Source of the DNA: Protostelium mycophagum
Lineage: Eukaryota; Evosea; Variosea; Protosteliida; Protosteliaceae
Direction: 5' to 3'
DNA: 63,209 nucleotides
NCBI GenBank assembly: GCA_002081555.1
Contig: MZNV01002920.1
Span: 1-63,209 of the forward strand
Each line of letters begins with the position of its first letter. Positions within the stretch are counted from its first letter, which is position 1. The notes beneath the pieces are model-generated. The model was not told where the DNA came from and ran no database searches. It saw only the letters and a program-made list of their open reading frames with translations. Shown here piece after piece: positions 1-15,438 of this stretch. A program made the position numbers and the translations under genes.

Positions 1-822
1 GAAGAGAAGGAAGAGAAGAAAGAGAAGGAGGAAAAGAAGGAAGAGGAAGAGAAGTATATCAAGATTCCAGTGACCAGCAGTGGAGGAATGATGGGTAACA
101 TAGATCTTAAGCATCATAAGAAGAGAATTGACAGCTGTAGATGCACCCTCTTTTATTGCAGAGACAGAATGGATGGGGACCTGCACAATGGATTCTGATG
201 GTTCTTCATACCCTCTTGTCATGAAGGTTCGTCTTGATGAAAACTCAAGTGTTCACTGTTGTAGATCACAGAACGAAATGGAGGAGCATTTAATGGAGAA
301 ATGAACTGGCCCACCTTGCAAGGTGCTCGAACCAAATTGAAGGGTGAAATATCAGGAAATACTATGAAATTCGAGGAGTATGAGGCAATCAGTGGAGAAG
401 GTCAGGTGGACATACTTTGTGCAAATATAAGATGACCAACGATAGCTGCAATTGCCAATGAAGTATGAGGCAAATCTAGAAGATAACAACAGGTTATCCG
501 GAAAGACATTACCAGATGAGGAGGGAGACGCCAGCACATTCTTTCTCAACAAAAATCCAGCCAAACCTTCTCGCGGTAGTTTGTCATGAAAGATAAGAAG
601 AGTTTGACCGTTACAGATTACGAGCACCTGAAGGTCGGAAACCGCCTTGAGGGCTTCGTTTACACCGCACAGAAATTCGAAATTGAGATCACTTCTAGAA
701 AAGCTTTGAATTTTGAAGGACAAGTCAAGTACGAAGATGGAAGCATCAAAAAAATACAAGGAAGGATTGATGGGAATAATATCGAATGGAAAGAGGCCGA
801 GACAGACGACATGTCAGTATAA
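1..822 (+). CDS. 3' part of a beta-module repeat protein, unrecognised family
   Basis: The gene runs in from the left edge; only its 3' exons are present. The first about 55 bases encode a Lys/Glu-rich stretch. After at least two short introns (one ending TTGTAG near 247), an exon encodes a W-x-G...YPL...ITERNGGAFNGE...TKLKGEISGN...F-x-E module. The last exon (about 628-822) encodes a similar module: GNRLEGFVYTAQKFEIEI, then FEGQVKYEDGS, KKIQGRIDGNNIEW. Both share the order G-x-x-x-Y/F..I-x-I/R-x-G-x-F-x-G..K-x-x-G-x-I-x-G-N, which suggests an internally duplicated beta-rich unit of about 65 residues. Stop TAA is at 820-822. I do not recognise the family. One exon junction, near 400-450, is not resolved. 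Confidence 0.5.
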
Positions 823-954
823 CTTATTCCAATCATTTTTTTGCAGTAGAATGCTGAGATACGCAAAAAAGAATAATTCTGTGTAGATTCTTAGGACAAA
901 CAAGTGGAGGGAAACATGCAGGAGGAGCAGTGAGAGCATTGAAATCACTAGAGA

Positions 955-1066
955 AGAGCGACGATGGATCTGAAAAAGTCCGACTCTTTGATCTCAACTT
1001 GAATAAATTAAGAGCGACGATGGATCTGAAAAAGTCCGACTCTTCGATCTCAACTTGAATAAATTG
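955..1066. repeat. 56-bp tandem duplication in a spacer
   Basis: Bases 955-1010 are repeated at 1011-1066 with two differences (a T/C in the middle and the last base). The copies abut directly and lie in the 316-bp spacer between the first gene and TRM8. Apart from this the spacer shows nothing gene-like. Confidence 0.9.
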
Positions 1067-1138
1067 TGAACGCTTGGAATGCGAATCGCATCTTTCAGTC
1101 TTGTGATTTTCGTTTTTGGACAGATTTGAGAACGGAAA

Positions 1139-2126
<988 letters not shown>

Positions 2127-2288
2127 ATTTTCCAATCGATCTTTGCTTGATCTGATGTTCTACAGACCATTGTGACGATAACATTGACCAAGGCACAACC
2201 TCATCAGGCACTTCCCCTCTTCTTTGTAATGGAGCTCGCTGCCTTCACATAAATTTGAGATGGTAACTCCGATGGAAATTTCAGATCA

Positions 2289-4704
2289 ATGATTAATGAT
2301 GCGACCCCGCGCAGAGGTCTCAGGCAAAGAGTGACAAGTCGTGCTTCTCAATTTAGAAACAAATTACATGATCTCAGAAGACCAGCGCACGAAGAACAAG
2401 CCCCAGATGGCTTTACCTCGACTTCACTGACCAATTATTCTCACAGTATAAAAACCACTGGTCGAAGTTCGTTGACGGGAAGGTATTTGTTTTTCTATAC
2501 TTTATTGACGTTCAAGCTTCTTCTCAGTGGACGTACTGATTATTATCAGCTTGGAGTCTGTTATACCAGAAAAAGGACTGCTCAATCAAGTTGGTGATCA
2601 GAACTGTTTCATCAATGCTGTCATCCAAGCACTCTGGCATTTAGAGAGTTTCCGTTCTGCCTTCTCTCACGTAGAGAGACACAGCCATCCAGGACGTACT
2701 TCTCAAGATTCAGCTTGCATTTTCTGTGCATTGAAGGTAAACACAAAAAAATAATTGTAAATGTGGATTGAGATGAATGCAGGTCATTTTTGCACAGTAC
2801 GAATTCGGTTGTGACAGCATTCTACCACCCACAGCACTAAGAGAGGCCATGAGTCAGCTCTTCTCCTCTCAAGATCGTTTTCAACTTGGCAAATATGTGA
2901 GAAATTCACTTGTTTTATATGACTACCAGACTGATTTATCTTAAATGTTGAAATGCATCAGGCAGATGCCACAGAGGCGTTGGAAGAGATTATATTCTGG
3001 CTGCACGCAGCAGTTACTTGTAAGGACGGAACACCTGAAGAAGACATCCCAACCACGTGTGAGCCCCCTTGTTTTGTACACAAGGTAAAAAATCATAAAA
3101 ATCCACTATATCTCATCAAGAACGAAAATACAAATGGGGTTAGGTTTTCAGATTGAATATGTTGGAACGACAGAGCTGCCATAGTTGCATATATGAAGGA
3201 GAACCATCTCTCAACAGCACTTTCCTTCACTACGTTTATGCCGCAGTTCTCCGGTAAATTTAATATCCAAGAAATTTCATGGACATAACATTTTATATAA
3301 ATACTGAGAGAGACAGGAAATATACTAGAGACAATAGCTATATCAATTTTGATGACATATTGAAAGCCGCTGATGACGAAGATACAAGGCCTTGTCCAAA
3401 CGGAGTAGATATGGGATCGTAAAAATTAATATTCTGATATTTGAAAGAACAGGTGCAATGGGACAGCTGTGATCGAGCAACACCTTCTGAATGAACCGGA
3501 TGTGATATGCATTTGTATCGTTTGGGACTCTCTACAATGCTCCAAAGAGGATATATCACAAGTATGATCTACAATATTGTAGATCTGTATGAATATTTTA
3601 GGTCTTAGATGCAATTCAAGTTTCGATCAATCCGTCCAAAGTATTCTCTTCTGCAGGTAATTGGACTCTTTGTGTTCAAGTGTTCACTTCATACAGATGT
3701 ACAAAACCATAACTATATCTTGAGAGGAATGATATGCTACTATGGATATCATTATGATTCTTATTTTTATAACCAAAATTGTCAGAAATGGTTTGTTTTT
3801 GATGATGCAAGAGTGCATGAGGTGAGACATTCTAGATCTGAAGAGATCGGATTAAATATGTATGATAATATCAATATAATCATGATATAAAAATATAAAG
3901 GTTGGAACCAGCTTCAAGGAGATCAAATTGAGATGTCTCAGCGGAAGGCATCAGCCTTCCATTTTATTCTATGAGAAAAGCAAGTGTGATCCTCCTGCTC
4001 AAAACAAGACATCTTATAAAGTGTCTCCACCACGAGAGGATATCATAACATCGTCCGCAAGGAAAGAAGATTTCAGGGAAGTGGAAATACCGAGGACTGT
4101 ACTTGCAGATCAAGGTCTTCCCCATCAGGTTCATTATATCCGAATATGATCAATAACAGATTATAGAAACAATTTACGCCACTCAATAGCGCCATCAAAG
4201 AGCACTACGGGTAGCATTATTTTGATGTAGATTGATTTTGATTATATTTAGGTCTCCATATGGAATCAGTCCCCCAGACCATTATCTGGGAAATATAGAT
4301 ACCAGGTATGACACCCGTGTAAAAAAAACAGAACCATCAGTGATCTTATCTAATGGAATTGATTCCTTGTGGGTCTTTATTAAATTCCCTTCTTCATTTT
4401 GACAAATTGCAGCCTGGTCCAATCTTCTCCAACAAAAGTCCAACAAAACAGTCCATACACACAGTTAGGCACGATGGATCCTCCCCCTCACTACGCTGCC
4501 CCTACCTTCTCATCACACTCACACAGTCGTAACAGTTATACACCTCTGAGCGGCGGGTATCAAATGTCAGAAGAACTTGAACAGAGGCGAATGAGTCGAG
4601 AAGCTGAGCTCCTGAGGATGCAGGGGAGGAGCATCGAACAGACCCACCACCTGGGGGGGCAAAATATCTACACAACCACTTTAGGTGAGTGTTTGGATGC
4701 TTGA
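2289..4704 (+). CDS. ubiquitin C-terminal hydrolase, USP53/USP54-like
   Basis: Cysteine-protease-fold deubiquitinase. After a basic leader of about 65 residues comes a Cys box (NQVGDQNCFINAVIQALWHL), then DSACIFCALK, the blocks QYEFGC..LPPTALREAM and DRFQLGKYADATEALEEI, and a CH-type zinc-ribbon segment (LERQSCHSCIYEGEPS). The His box is YYGYHYDSYFYNQNCQKWFVFDDARV. The order and the CIFCALK..FAQ motif match the USP53/USP54 branch. The catalytic Cys and His positions appear present, so activity is plausible. The tail is Ser/Pro-rich and low complexity (SSPTKVQQNSPYTQLG, PPPHYAAPTF). About nine introns of 45-75 nt. The 3' end is uncertain: the reading frame stops at 4702-4704, but a GGTGAGTG donor lies just before it. 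The gene converges on SZT2 with about 230 bp between. Confidence 0.75.
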
Positions 4705-4934
4705 GGTGACTGACGAAAAGAAGGAGGAAGGTTTCCCATTGCGCGCACTTTTTTTTGAATTGTAGAAATCATCCAAAAATGACCAAAAAATAAACAATTT
4801 GGTAAATGCAGTTAGTTAGTTGATCAAAGTGATTGGTTGCGACAATGCCGTCAGGTCAGGCATCATACAAAAAGAGGGTATAGAACCCAACACACACTGA
4901 ATCCTTGCTTCCTGTGATCTGTTTTATCATTTCC

Positions 4935-7900
4935 TCACAAGATAAGAGACTTCCACACTGAATAGAGGATCTGGTTCACGACGGCAGAGACTTGTGCCGC
5001 CTCATTTTCCTCTTGTTGTGATCCACTCTCTGATGAAACCACCCTTCTACAGGCGTAAAGTGTCATCCTATTCATATTTTCGTCGAGGCAAGCGTGCAGC
5101 ATGAGGTCAGGGTCCAATGGATTGAACAAGGCTAAATTCTGCTCTCTATCTCTGGGAAGGCAAACAGCAAATCGCGTATTTGTTGTTGAAAGATGATTCA
5201 ATATCCCGCTGTTGGTTATATCAGGTTTGATGGGAGATGATTGACTGACCTCCAATGAAGTGTAGATACAAATAGATCAGTGAGAGCACCATCTAATTCC
5301 TCGACTCTTCTTCTGTACACCAGTGTCTTAAGCGCAGAGAATTGACCATAGGTGATTGATGCTTCGTCGGGTGAGTGGCCAGATTGTAGAAGGAGGCGCC
5401 ATAGATGGTCTCGGTAATAATCCAAAGAGGCTTGGTGGAATATCGTTGATAGGTGATCACGTGTCTTTGTCAAGAGTTCTTGAAGTGGAGAAAGGGGCTC
5501 CGCTGTGTTTGTCAGAACAAGATGTAATGAAATAACTATTACCTCTCGGATTACGTTGGATGCGTATCAAGTAAAACCGCAGTTGGAGATCTTTTGATGC
5601 GCTAGTATTGTCCTTCGGAACAATGATGATGGCATGAGAAAGTCCCTCCTGATTGATAAAATTGGGGCACGTCTGGCACACCGCCGTACCGAGACCGACA
5701 TTTACTAATGGCAAGAGGTCATACCTGATTTGGTGAATATTTAACACTCCTTCTGACCCACCTCTGGGCATTATCAGCCAGATATTTCAGGATATCTCCG
5801 TGGTCCGCCTCGTTCTCAATGCGGAATTCTGCTTCGGCACAAAGTACATCGTTTTGACCTTCATGATTGTGCTCTGAGAACCTGGCCTTTGGTTAATTTG
5901 TTAAAATAGATTGAATGATTACCTGAGGCAGGCATTCAGAATCTTAACAAAATAATGACTGTCAGATGATTTCTCCTTGGGTTCCTCAGCAGAATTTTCA
6001 GTGGGAAGATCATCCATAAAAGAAAAGATTCTTCGGAGGTGGAAATCATATAGACTGCTCCTGAAACCCGCTTGACGCATCAATTTAGAATAGTCTTCCC
6101 GGAAATTTTCTCTTGACCGTATCTGCAATGTTGAGCGAAGGAAAGTGTAAGAAAGTGACCTGTTGAGTATCTGACCGTGGATTGCTACCGAAGACAGATG
6201 CAATCACATTTTTAGGCCTGTTCAAGAGAAGAGAAAAGAGCTCACAACATATGGTCATATTTTCGTCAGTGGTTAGCCTGAGGATCACGATTCCTCCTGT
6301 TCATGTTAGATTTATTATCTTGAGATCTATATTGCGTACCCCTGACAGATTTTACGAAGGATCTCTGTGGAAATATGTTGTTTCTTGTTAAATACAACCA
6401 GCCAGCTAATTGTTGAGCATTCTTCAATCTCTGAAATCCTAAAGTCTCCAAGTGTTCCGCAAACTCGTGGAGATAGAGTTCCATGCCATTCTGGTACCAT
6501 CTAAAATACTCAATCAATTATCCAATCAACAACATTAACGCACTTGATATGTCCCGCAGATGCAGTAGAAAAGTTCTGTAGTGCCTCATTATAATCCACT
6601 TCTGCATCCATCATGAATTTTGCCCGGAATGTTCCCAAAATTCTGGAGCATTTCAAGACCATCGGGAGATGATCTGAAAGAGAAGATAGAACTTGATGTG
6701 GAAGTTGTGACGTCATAGATGATATCGTCGGTAGAAATTTGGAACACATATTAAGTACCTGTATCAATATGAATAAAGTATCTATTTGGTTGACTATTCA
6801 CTCACATCCTCGAGAGATCTAGTCTGATCTTCTATAAATGCCGTGTGATTGGCAACAGTGCGAAATTGTGTGCCATGTAATTTGACGGGATCGCTGATTT
6901 TAGAAATCTGCGACAGATGTAACGGCTCTATTGGGAACTGAGACTTTAAGACCAAATTGAACTCCCGCTTGGATCTAGTTTTGGTGGGTTGTGGCTTGTT
7001 ACTGCCCGGCATTGAGTCGGGGAGTGAGGATACACGGTTGGGTGATGGATTGTGCACAAGAACTTCAATATTGTCGACTGTAAATTTTGCGATATCTGCT
7101 GGTGCTCTTGAGCTCGATAAATGTCCTGATTAGATTAAACATTAATCAATTCATCCGAATTTCTCATCAGTACCTACTAAGGGTGTATTTCCGGCTATTT
7201 TTCCGACGGAAAGGTGTGGCAAGAGGTAGAATAAGCCTAACTTTTGGTATAATATAGAATGAAGTAAGTTGCTCCTCATACTACTCCATGATCTCAACCT
7301 CTGTATGCACAACTATCATCTCTCAGCCCCTAATACTCACTGAAATCTCTCACTTGTAAATGCTCAGTGCCTGATGTATTCCAGTTATATGTGAATATCT
7401 CTACTGTCATGCTCTTCACCACAACGCTAATGAATGTCCTTCTATGCCATAATGTCTTGCCGTCTGGTGCTATCACGTGACTATACTGTACATGCTCGTC
7501 TCCGTGCGGTACAAAGTCATCCTGAAGAGTCTCCTGAGATTGTGGTGTATTGTAGACGTTCATATTTCCCCCTACAACTGAAAAGAGATACCTATTGATA
7601 TGAATCATTTCATCTTATTCTACAATCAGGAACAATACCTGTCTTTGTTAATAAGGAGTGTCTCAATGTCTTGATCTGTTTCTGCCTCATTGTAGACGGT
7701 GAATTTAGCTGATAAATCCTCCGAAAAGCAAGCTACGGGTTGTATCTTCGGATTGATATCCATAATGATGGCCTTCACCTACATTTTTGTTGGTGAAAAC
7801 CGAGTTGATAGAACTGCACCTCTGAGACAAAATTGTGTATGGCCCACGATGGCAATGTGGATTCTAATTCAAGATGAAATACAGATGCTGCTCCTAATTC

Positions 7901-10900
7901 CTCCGCTCTCGACATAACCTATATCCAATCATCTACAAACTGACTTGGATATCATCATACCTTCTTACAGGGGTCGAGCATTTCTTGATATACATTATCC
8001 AATCTGACTGGTCTTTTCAATAAATATTCCTCCATTGTATATTCACATAATGTCTGTCCGATAGAACTCCTCAACTTGTATAATGTCAATACTCATCATT
8101 ATCTGTACAAGTGTCATACTTGATTTCCTAAAGCTTCAGCAATTCCTGATGAATCACGAGACCACACTTCAACAAGTATGACATTCGATTCAAATTCCCA
8201 AGTCTTTTCTGATATATCTGCCGAAACCAGTACTGGGTTCATTTCAAGCCAACCTGCCTCATTCAAAGGCTGCTCCGGACTTCTATACATCATCAGATAT
8301 ATATATTGTCAATCAGATAAGAATGATTACCCTTGAGATGGATTATTATATGCAATTCTAACAATTGAAATTCCCTGTCCTGCAGGTAATTGTGGCATTG
8401 CGGGGGCGGTTTTTCTATTGAGTAAATTGTATACAAAGACGCACTCCCTTTCAGAATCCTCTCTGAAATCTACCGTGCCGTGTTTGGTAGATATGATATC
8501 GTGCGATGATGTCATATTGTCGTTCCCAAAAGAGGAATGAAGAATGGATAAATACTGCGCCGCATTCTGCTTTAAAAATCTGAATCATTGCTCAATTCAA
8601 TTTTCGGGAAATAATATCTTACCTGAAGAATTTTGGCAGGTGGACATGGTGAGGGACAGTGATTACTGTGGTGCTTCCTGGTAATGCGCTCGGTCCTCTT
8701 ATAAATTGCACATCCTCCGCTGTCATTTTTAAAAGGGGATTCCTCTCGAGCAAGTTGGCGATGTAAGCTAATGTGTGCTGTGCTAACTTCATCTCTAGGA
8801 GCCGTTGAAGTTGTTCAATAAAGTCATTTCCTGAATAGAGTGAATATATGATTATATAGTATATAAGAGTTTAGTTACCGGGAGGGTCTACGCCAAAGAC
8901 TTTGAGAATCAGATATACTTGATTATTAGTTTCTGTTTTGGCTACCGCTCCCTCAGCCGCCGCATCTTTGGCCGTATCTAAAAATAGACTTATATATCAA
9001 CAGATGTCTTCGGAAATGATACCTGATAACTTCATGTATACAATCTTGCCTCCATTGTCTCTCAATACAAACACGTCTTTCCGATTTATGACAAACAATG
9101 GGTGTAATGCTGTTGCAATCAATGCCCTGTTCATATCAATAAGAAATACTAGGTGAAGGGTGTACCTGACAGCTTGTTGTGCTGTCAACCTGCTATGTAT
9201 AGCCAGGTCTAGTTGTCCGACACAATCACAAGCTAATGACCCTGGTTCAAAAGTACCTCTTCTCGCCAAATAAGGTGATGGATCAGCGGCAACTGTTGAT
9301 ACCCTAGATATCCCTCTTCCCACTGCTGCAGACTGATGATGTTTAATTCCCATTTCTATATGATGCTGTAAAATCACCAGAGTATTTTGTTGAATTGTGG
9401 AATCATCATCCGGTGGCAACAAGAGTGAAGAGCAAATCTTCGTGTCGTGTAATTGTGTAAGTAGAATCACTCTGTTCACCCTCTCGCATACTTTGAATAT
9501 CCCTGATCTTATTCCGGTGAATATTCTATACAGTTCCTCGTTCTCCAGAACAACAGGAGAGTGGAATGATATCTTGGCTGTATCCCCAGCTCCTTGATAT
9601 GTATTATGTATTATTATTATTTTTATGATTACATAATATGCATATACCTTCGTTTGGGTTATAACTGATGATCATCCAATAAGGTATCAGGAGTTCACCT
9701 TCTCTTTCTTCATATACATAATATAGTTCTTCCACTCTATTCAACCTCATCATCCCCTTATCTGTGGTCGATTGCTAGATATAGATGAATAGATGTTGAG
9801 TTGATATGGGGTTACCAGAGGCATGTTGGTGCTCAATTCTTGAGGAAATAATTTCCTCCCTTCTCTAGCGTCGAGAAATGGGAGAGGGACAGTGAATTTA
9901 GACAGTGAATCACCCGATAAATTGCGCATGTGGTGCAGGACCAAATTTAATGTTTTCTTTGTTATGCTCCTGTCCTTGTGAGACATCCCACATTCAATCG
10001 ATGCTCAATACCTCTCAAAACGTAAAGCGTTTAGAATTTGTAATGATATGAGCTGTCTAACTTGTCTTCCGGTATGTCTAATCACCCTTCTCACACAGTA
10101 TAGAGGTATATCCCCCACGGCATTCTACTGAGTTTAATGACTTGATATAAAGATGACAACTCACATGATGGTGTTGATCTGATTGTATACCTGTAGAACC
10201 GTGTGAATGTGGTCTGAAAGGTGGCAACATCACACAAATTAAATGAAGACAGAATGTGGAGCCTTCCCCGCCTAAATTATCCTTAACAAATCGGGTGTTT
10301 TTCGGAGTAGGTATCGTATCGATATTAAACTCATTCTTTCTCCTCTTATCTCCTCCTGGAGTCACGTGACATTCCATTCTTATCAAATCAGATCATCATC
10401 GTGTGATACTAGATATACCGGAAGAATAATGGGACAGGGTATACACCGAGTTGATTTGGTTGGTCCATATCTACTTTGTCAATTATACTGCTCTTGTCGA
10501 ATAGATCCCCTTCATAATCGCTATATTCTGTTGGTGTCTCTTCATCATTCTCTGTGACATCATCTTGTGATACAATCATCTCGTTATGGCCTTCTTCATC
10601 CTCATCTGAATCCTCTACTGTCTGAGTCGATGGGATATGCGATGATGTCAGGTAATAGTAGTCACTTCCACTTATTTTCTGAAAGTTTCCAGTGAGCATC
10701 TGTACAAACTTTCTCTGATTCTCTTCCTCCTCTTGAGCAGATTGTGTGCACTTGTTGATTACTTTGATGTATTGTGTTATGTCAACCTGTTCATATCAAT
10801 CCTTAAATCATTAAAACTATACCTCCAGAAGGTACTCTTGACATGTCTTAATCCCTCTTTCAAGATTGCCCTGACCAATAGACTGCTTATCTCTCAATGC

Positions 10901-13900
10901 TGTGTACAGAACCTGAATATTCATTATGTCATCCCTACTCTCCCCGAACCTTCACAAAATTTCTATCGTGTGCTTCACTTATGGATCTACAAAATTGTGT
11001 CATAGGTATTGATGGCTTCTGTTTATTCTTCGTCATGGATGTGGATGAATCACCTTTGCTTGCTTAGATTATGTTTGGAAACATATAGGTATAGATATAT
11101 TATAGATATATTATATACCTATGTGGGGTGAAGTATCGCTCTGCTCATCCCTCATAATGGCTTTGATTACGGATTCTGGAAAACGGCTGCAAAATTGAGA
11201 AAGAAGAAAGAGTGTTGACATGACCTCCTTGTGGGCTCCCTGAGGCTCTCCCTTGCACATTCAAAGAAGGATACTCTGAATTGACCTTCAAGCATAACAT
11301 TGACTGGACGTTGTAAAAAGCTCAATAATAATACTGAGCTCTGTATCACTTTCTCGTAACAATATGAGCTGTAGGATATCATTATCATCATTATATGATC
11401 ATACCCACCCCTGAAGTCGCAATATAATGAGATCTGGGTCGTTATTAGGGAGTGGTATCTGTCTGTTGTTTACAACGCTCAATGTATGTTGTAGAAGGTC
11501 ATAAAGTCGAAGATTGATCTTATCAATTCCGGCGAAACTGTTATTATTCTCCATTCCGGAGAACAAGTGGAAATCTCTGTCTACAACAGCCCGGTTACAT
11601 GCTACGATGCTCCCAAGACTGAATGGTGGTTTCTGTAATCATTTATTACACATCTATCTTGTTATGACATATCATTATGATATCATCGATATCCCACCTG
11701 TACACGGAAAGAAGTTTCGGTAGTCTCATTTTCCGGGAGTAATAATTTATTCTTTTCAGGGGCACCATTGGCCCTAGTAATGAGTGCATCAAATGTAGAG
11801 AGTGAGGCTATCACGTGCATATCTGTCTCATATATCCAATGCCTTAACGTCTCAAACAGTCCCTATTATTCATTCAATCATAAATAGATTACCATACATA
11901 CATCTTCTACACCCATTTGGTTTGCAGGATCGTCTGATCTTAATACTCCTGCTTGTGGTTCCACCCATATCTCCGTGATAATATAATTGTCATGTGCCCT
12001 AATGTCCCTCACTCTTGATCATATATTCTTCATACCTATAGATTACATATTGTATGAATGCAGGTAATATCATCTCAGGGTTATTATTATCCATTCCATA
12101 AGATAAATCTAAATCAATACACTAGAATGAATCAAGACCCATTTATCGTTCCTTGTTACCTTGATGAAATTAAAGGATCCCGAAAAGTTTTGTAGTAAAA
12201 AGTTCTGTCTTAGTCTTGCCCTTATGATTAATTGTATGACCAGTTCTTGTGTCGCAGGATTGGGTATCTTCCATATCCATCTAATATATATTATATACAA
12301 TAAATTGATCAGTTATACCTCTTATTTGGCATATAGGATAATAACAAATGGAATGATGGTGATGCTGGTATACTACCGAGGGGTATCATCTTAAGTCCCA
12401 TAATCGTTTCACCATGAAGAATCTGCTATTTATCAGAAATGGTGGGGTGTGGTGGGATCACCTTGGTCTTGGCATTGGACGGAAGATTATCGTACTTGAT
12501 GATCAGTGGTCTCAAAGGTTTGGGAAGGATGTAGAATCTACAACGCACTGAAGAATTACACTCCTCATCGGAGGCATCGGAGTCTGAATGTGTTTTCTGA
12601 AATACTGAATCACTCTAATTGGAAACACTTTACCTGAGAAGTAGCCGCTATCAGTTTCTTCACTTGATCTATGGCAGCACCTCTATATGATGGCTTCACA
12701 TTATGAAATGCCACATGAACAATCGACATGTTGATAGTCTCCCAGTTGATTTGAATGATGATAAAAGAGAGAAGCCCATGATGCCCGCATGCTTCTAATG
12801 GCATCAATTTCATATATAATCTGAATAGATTAGAATATCATAATAAAGCGTATAAGACCTTCTATCATGACTGAAAGAGGCCCAATTGAACAACTGATGT
12901 TCTACATCCATCATCGCTTGAGAGAATAGAGATTGTAGGTCTATATTTCCCTGACCATTGGTTGTATTTGGATCGATTATTGGTTGTATCATCATCTCTA
13001 ACTTCTCTGTCTCAAACCACTTGTACCAAGAAGAAAGCCCGATGGATGTTAACAATTTCCAAAACCTGTATCTATCATTCTCTTGTCATACGATACAAAT
13101 CTCATCAAAATATGTGCCTGACCTCGCATTGTAGTTCATCTGCGTCTTAGCTGTCGATATTTCAGAGAGGTCTGGTATCTCTAAACAGGGCAGAACTTGA
13201 CTGGTTAAATGCCACACCATTCTGTCTGCTTCTATCATACTTGCTATGAAATTTTGTAGACTGTCGGATGATGAGTGTATCCTATATTAATTATACATAC
13301 CGAACTGGTGAACTATTGGGATGGCTATTCCCAGGATTCTGCATCAACTTCGTATATTGTAACAAAAACTCATAAAATGCCACAATCTGTAATGTTATGA
13401 ATAAAGAAATGAATATGGGTGATACCTCTAGATCTATTGTGACACAATGATGTCCATCTTTATGAATAATAGTATAATATATTGATATATTAGGCTGCCA
13501 TAGCAAAAACAAACGCAATGTTCTAGTCTGAGTTGAAGAGTCAAAACTGATATGATCCAATTGGAATCCTATAAATAAATATAAATATATAAATAAATAT
13601 AAATTATAAAGTATGAATAAATAAAATGAGATGAATGACCTTCGCTTATTCTGATCCTCACAATAGGAAGAACATCGATTGCCATTGTATATTTCTTCGC
13701 CGATGTCTTGAGAACAGGAACGGGAGGGGGTGCGTGGTCATCCCACGGGAAAGGGTGATCCACCTGTCAACTATGACAATTTGACATTATAGATGAACTC
13801 ACCGCTACGACTGTATTGACACTTGTGGCCTCTCTAATTAGTGTCTCCCGTGCAAATCCCATCTTCCCTGAATTTCGTTCTCTTTTGGCCCGCTTCCTCT

Positions 13901-15438
13901 CTCCTGGTGAAGAAGAAAAGCCTTCACCATCCCATGATAGACCCTCCCCAGGGGATATACTATCTGAATGTTTTATTGGGTTCAGCTCTGCTTCTTCTCA
14001 GTATTATCTCAGAATGTATTTATTATGTTGTATTTCACCTTTCATGAGCAGTAATCTCTGTTGTCTTGATGACTTTGAAAGTTTGGAAGTGTTGTCAGGA
14101 TGTACACTTTCAAAATCATATCTCAAAGCACCACCACCCCTCACTCTCATGAAAGAACCTGATGTTCCGAGTGAAATATATCTCAGTGTCTCTGTACAAC
14201 TTGAGCCTTTGTGATGCAGAGATGATTACCTATATCCGCCAAGTAACCAAAACTAGAGTGCATGGGGAGGACATTATTTGTGCTGATCAAGACGGTTGAA
14301 CAGGATATATCTTCTCTGTTCAACAACATCATGATTGAGTCGTAACCGTTGCATTCTGTTGGTAGAAATGTAACACCGTCCGTAATAACTTTGTGGGATC
14401 ATGATTTTGTATGTTAAAGATGAGCTCACATATGATATTGGGGCACGCGTCTTGTGGTAATAATTTCAATGCAAATGCTCCAGTCTGCATCAAGTTTTGT
14501 AATGTTGATGAAAATGTGAGTGTTTCTTTAGAGCTGCGGAAACGATTGGTACAGATATAGAATGTTATTATCTCACCATCTCAGGTAAATTTGCGTGACT
14601 TCGTTTTCTAATTCGTGAAGCTTCTGTTTTAAAGTGGCAAGGACATCACACAAGGTGTCTTGAGATAAGAGTAGACCTTGTCCTACCACTTTGAATGTTT
14701 CGAGTATTGAACCCTGTGCGATCACTGACACAAATAATCCCGGAGTAAACTGAGGACCTTCAATAATATTTATTACGTAGCATACATACTTCGATCAGGC
14801 CATCTGCGAAGAGTACAGGTTGTACCAGACTCTTCAATGTGAGTTCCAAGTTGAGATAAAGACTCTCAAAAAGGACCATGCCGCTGCCTCTGTCGATCGC
14901 CGCCATTGATGGGCTTATATCCAAATAGAAGACAGTGCGATAACGTGTATACATTACGGTGACTAATGTCTCTGGTGTCAACCGAATATTTGTGGGGCTC
15001 TCCTCGTTGCTTTCAACCTCATGATTGTCAGTATAATACAGAAGATATTAGGAAAGTATGATCTTGCCTATCAATAAATTATACCTCTCTGCCTGTGTAT
15101 TTCAAAAATGATCGGTTGTCCAAGAAGAGATCTTCATCTCCGTAAAACTCTCCAGTCTCTGTTGATGCGCACATCACCTTCAGACATCCGCCAGATCTTT
15201 CGGTTCTATCAAGATTTTGTAGTCCTCTGGCTTGACATTGGTCAATTGTCCAAAGTGATAGGGTGTTATTCTCTTCTTTTGCCTTAAATGGCGACGTTTC
15301 GTCCGCATCGTCCTCAGGCTCTGTTAAAAATGTCTTCGTCAAGAACCACTCATATCTGTCCGTTCTCTTGAATGTTGTGTGATCCTCGGCCAAGAGGAAA
15401 ATCTCTCGACATGTGTGAGTTTTGCCTTCCTCTGTCAT
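4935..15438 (-). CDS. SZT2: SZT2, KICSTOR complex subunit
   Basis: In animals SZT2 is the scaffold of KICSTOR, which holds the GATOR1 GAP on lysosomes and so represses mTORC1 when amino acids are low. The match runs the whole length in order. Near the N-terminus is the EIFLLAEDHTTFKRTDRYEW segment and the block YRTVFYLDISPSMAAIDRGS..LFESLYLNLELTL. In the middle is NRALIATALHPLFVINRKDVFVL. Towards the end are VVVKSMTVEIFTYNW, RSSLYDFHLRRIF, KDLQLRFYLIRIQ, DYYRDHLWRLL, FAVCLPRDREQNL and the terminal VVNQILYSVWKSLIL. The start ATG (15438-15436) begins MTEEGKTHTC, which aligns near the N-terminus of known SZT2. Stop TGA is at 4935-4937. Dozens of short introns break it into small exons, so it is easily missed or split into several gene models. 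Internal exon joins were not all resolved. Confidence 0.87.
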
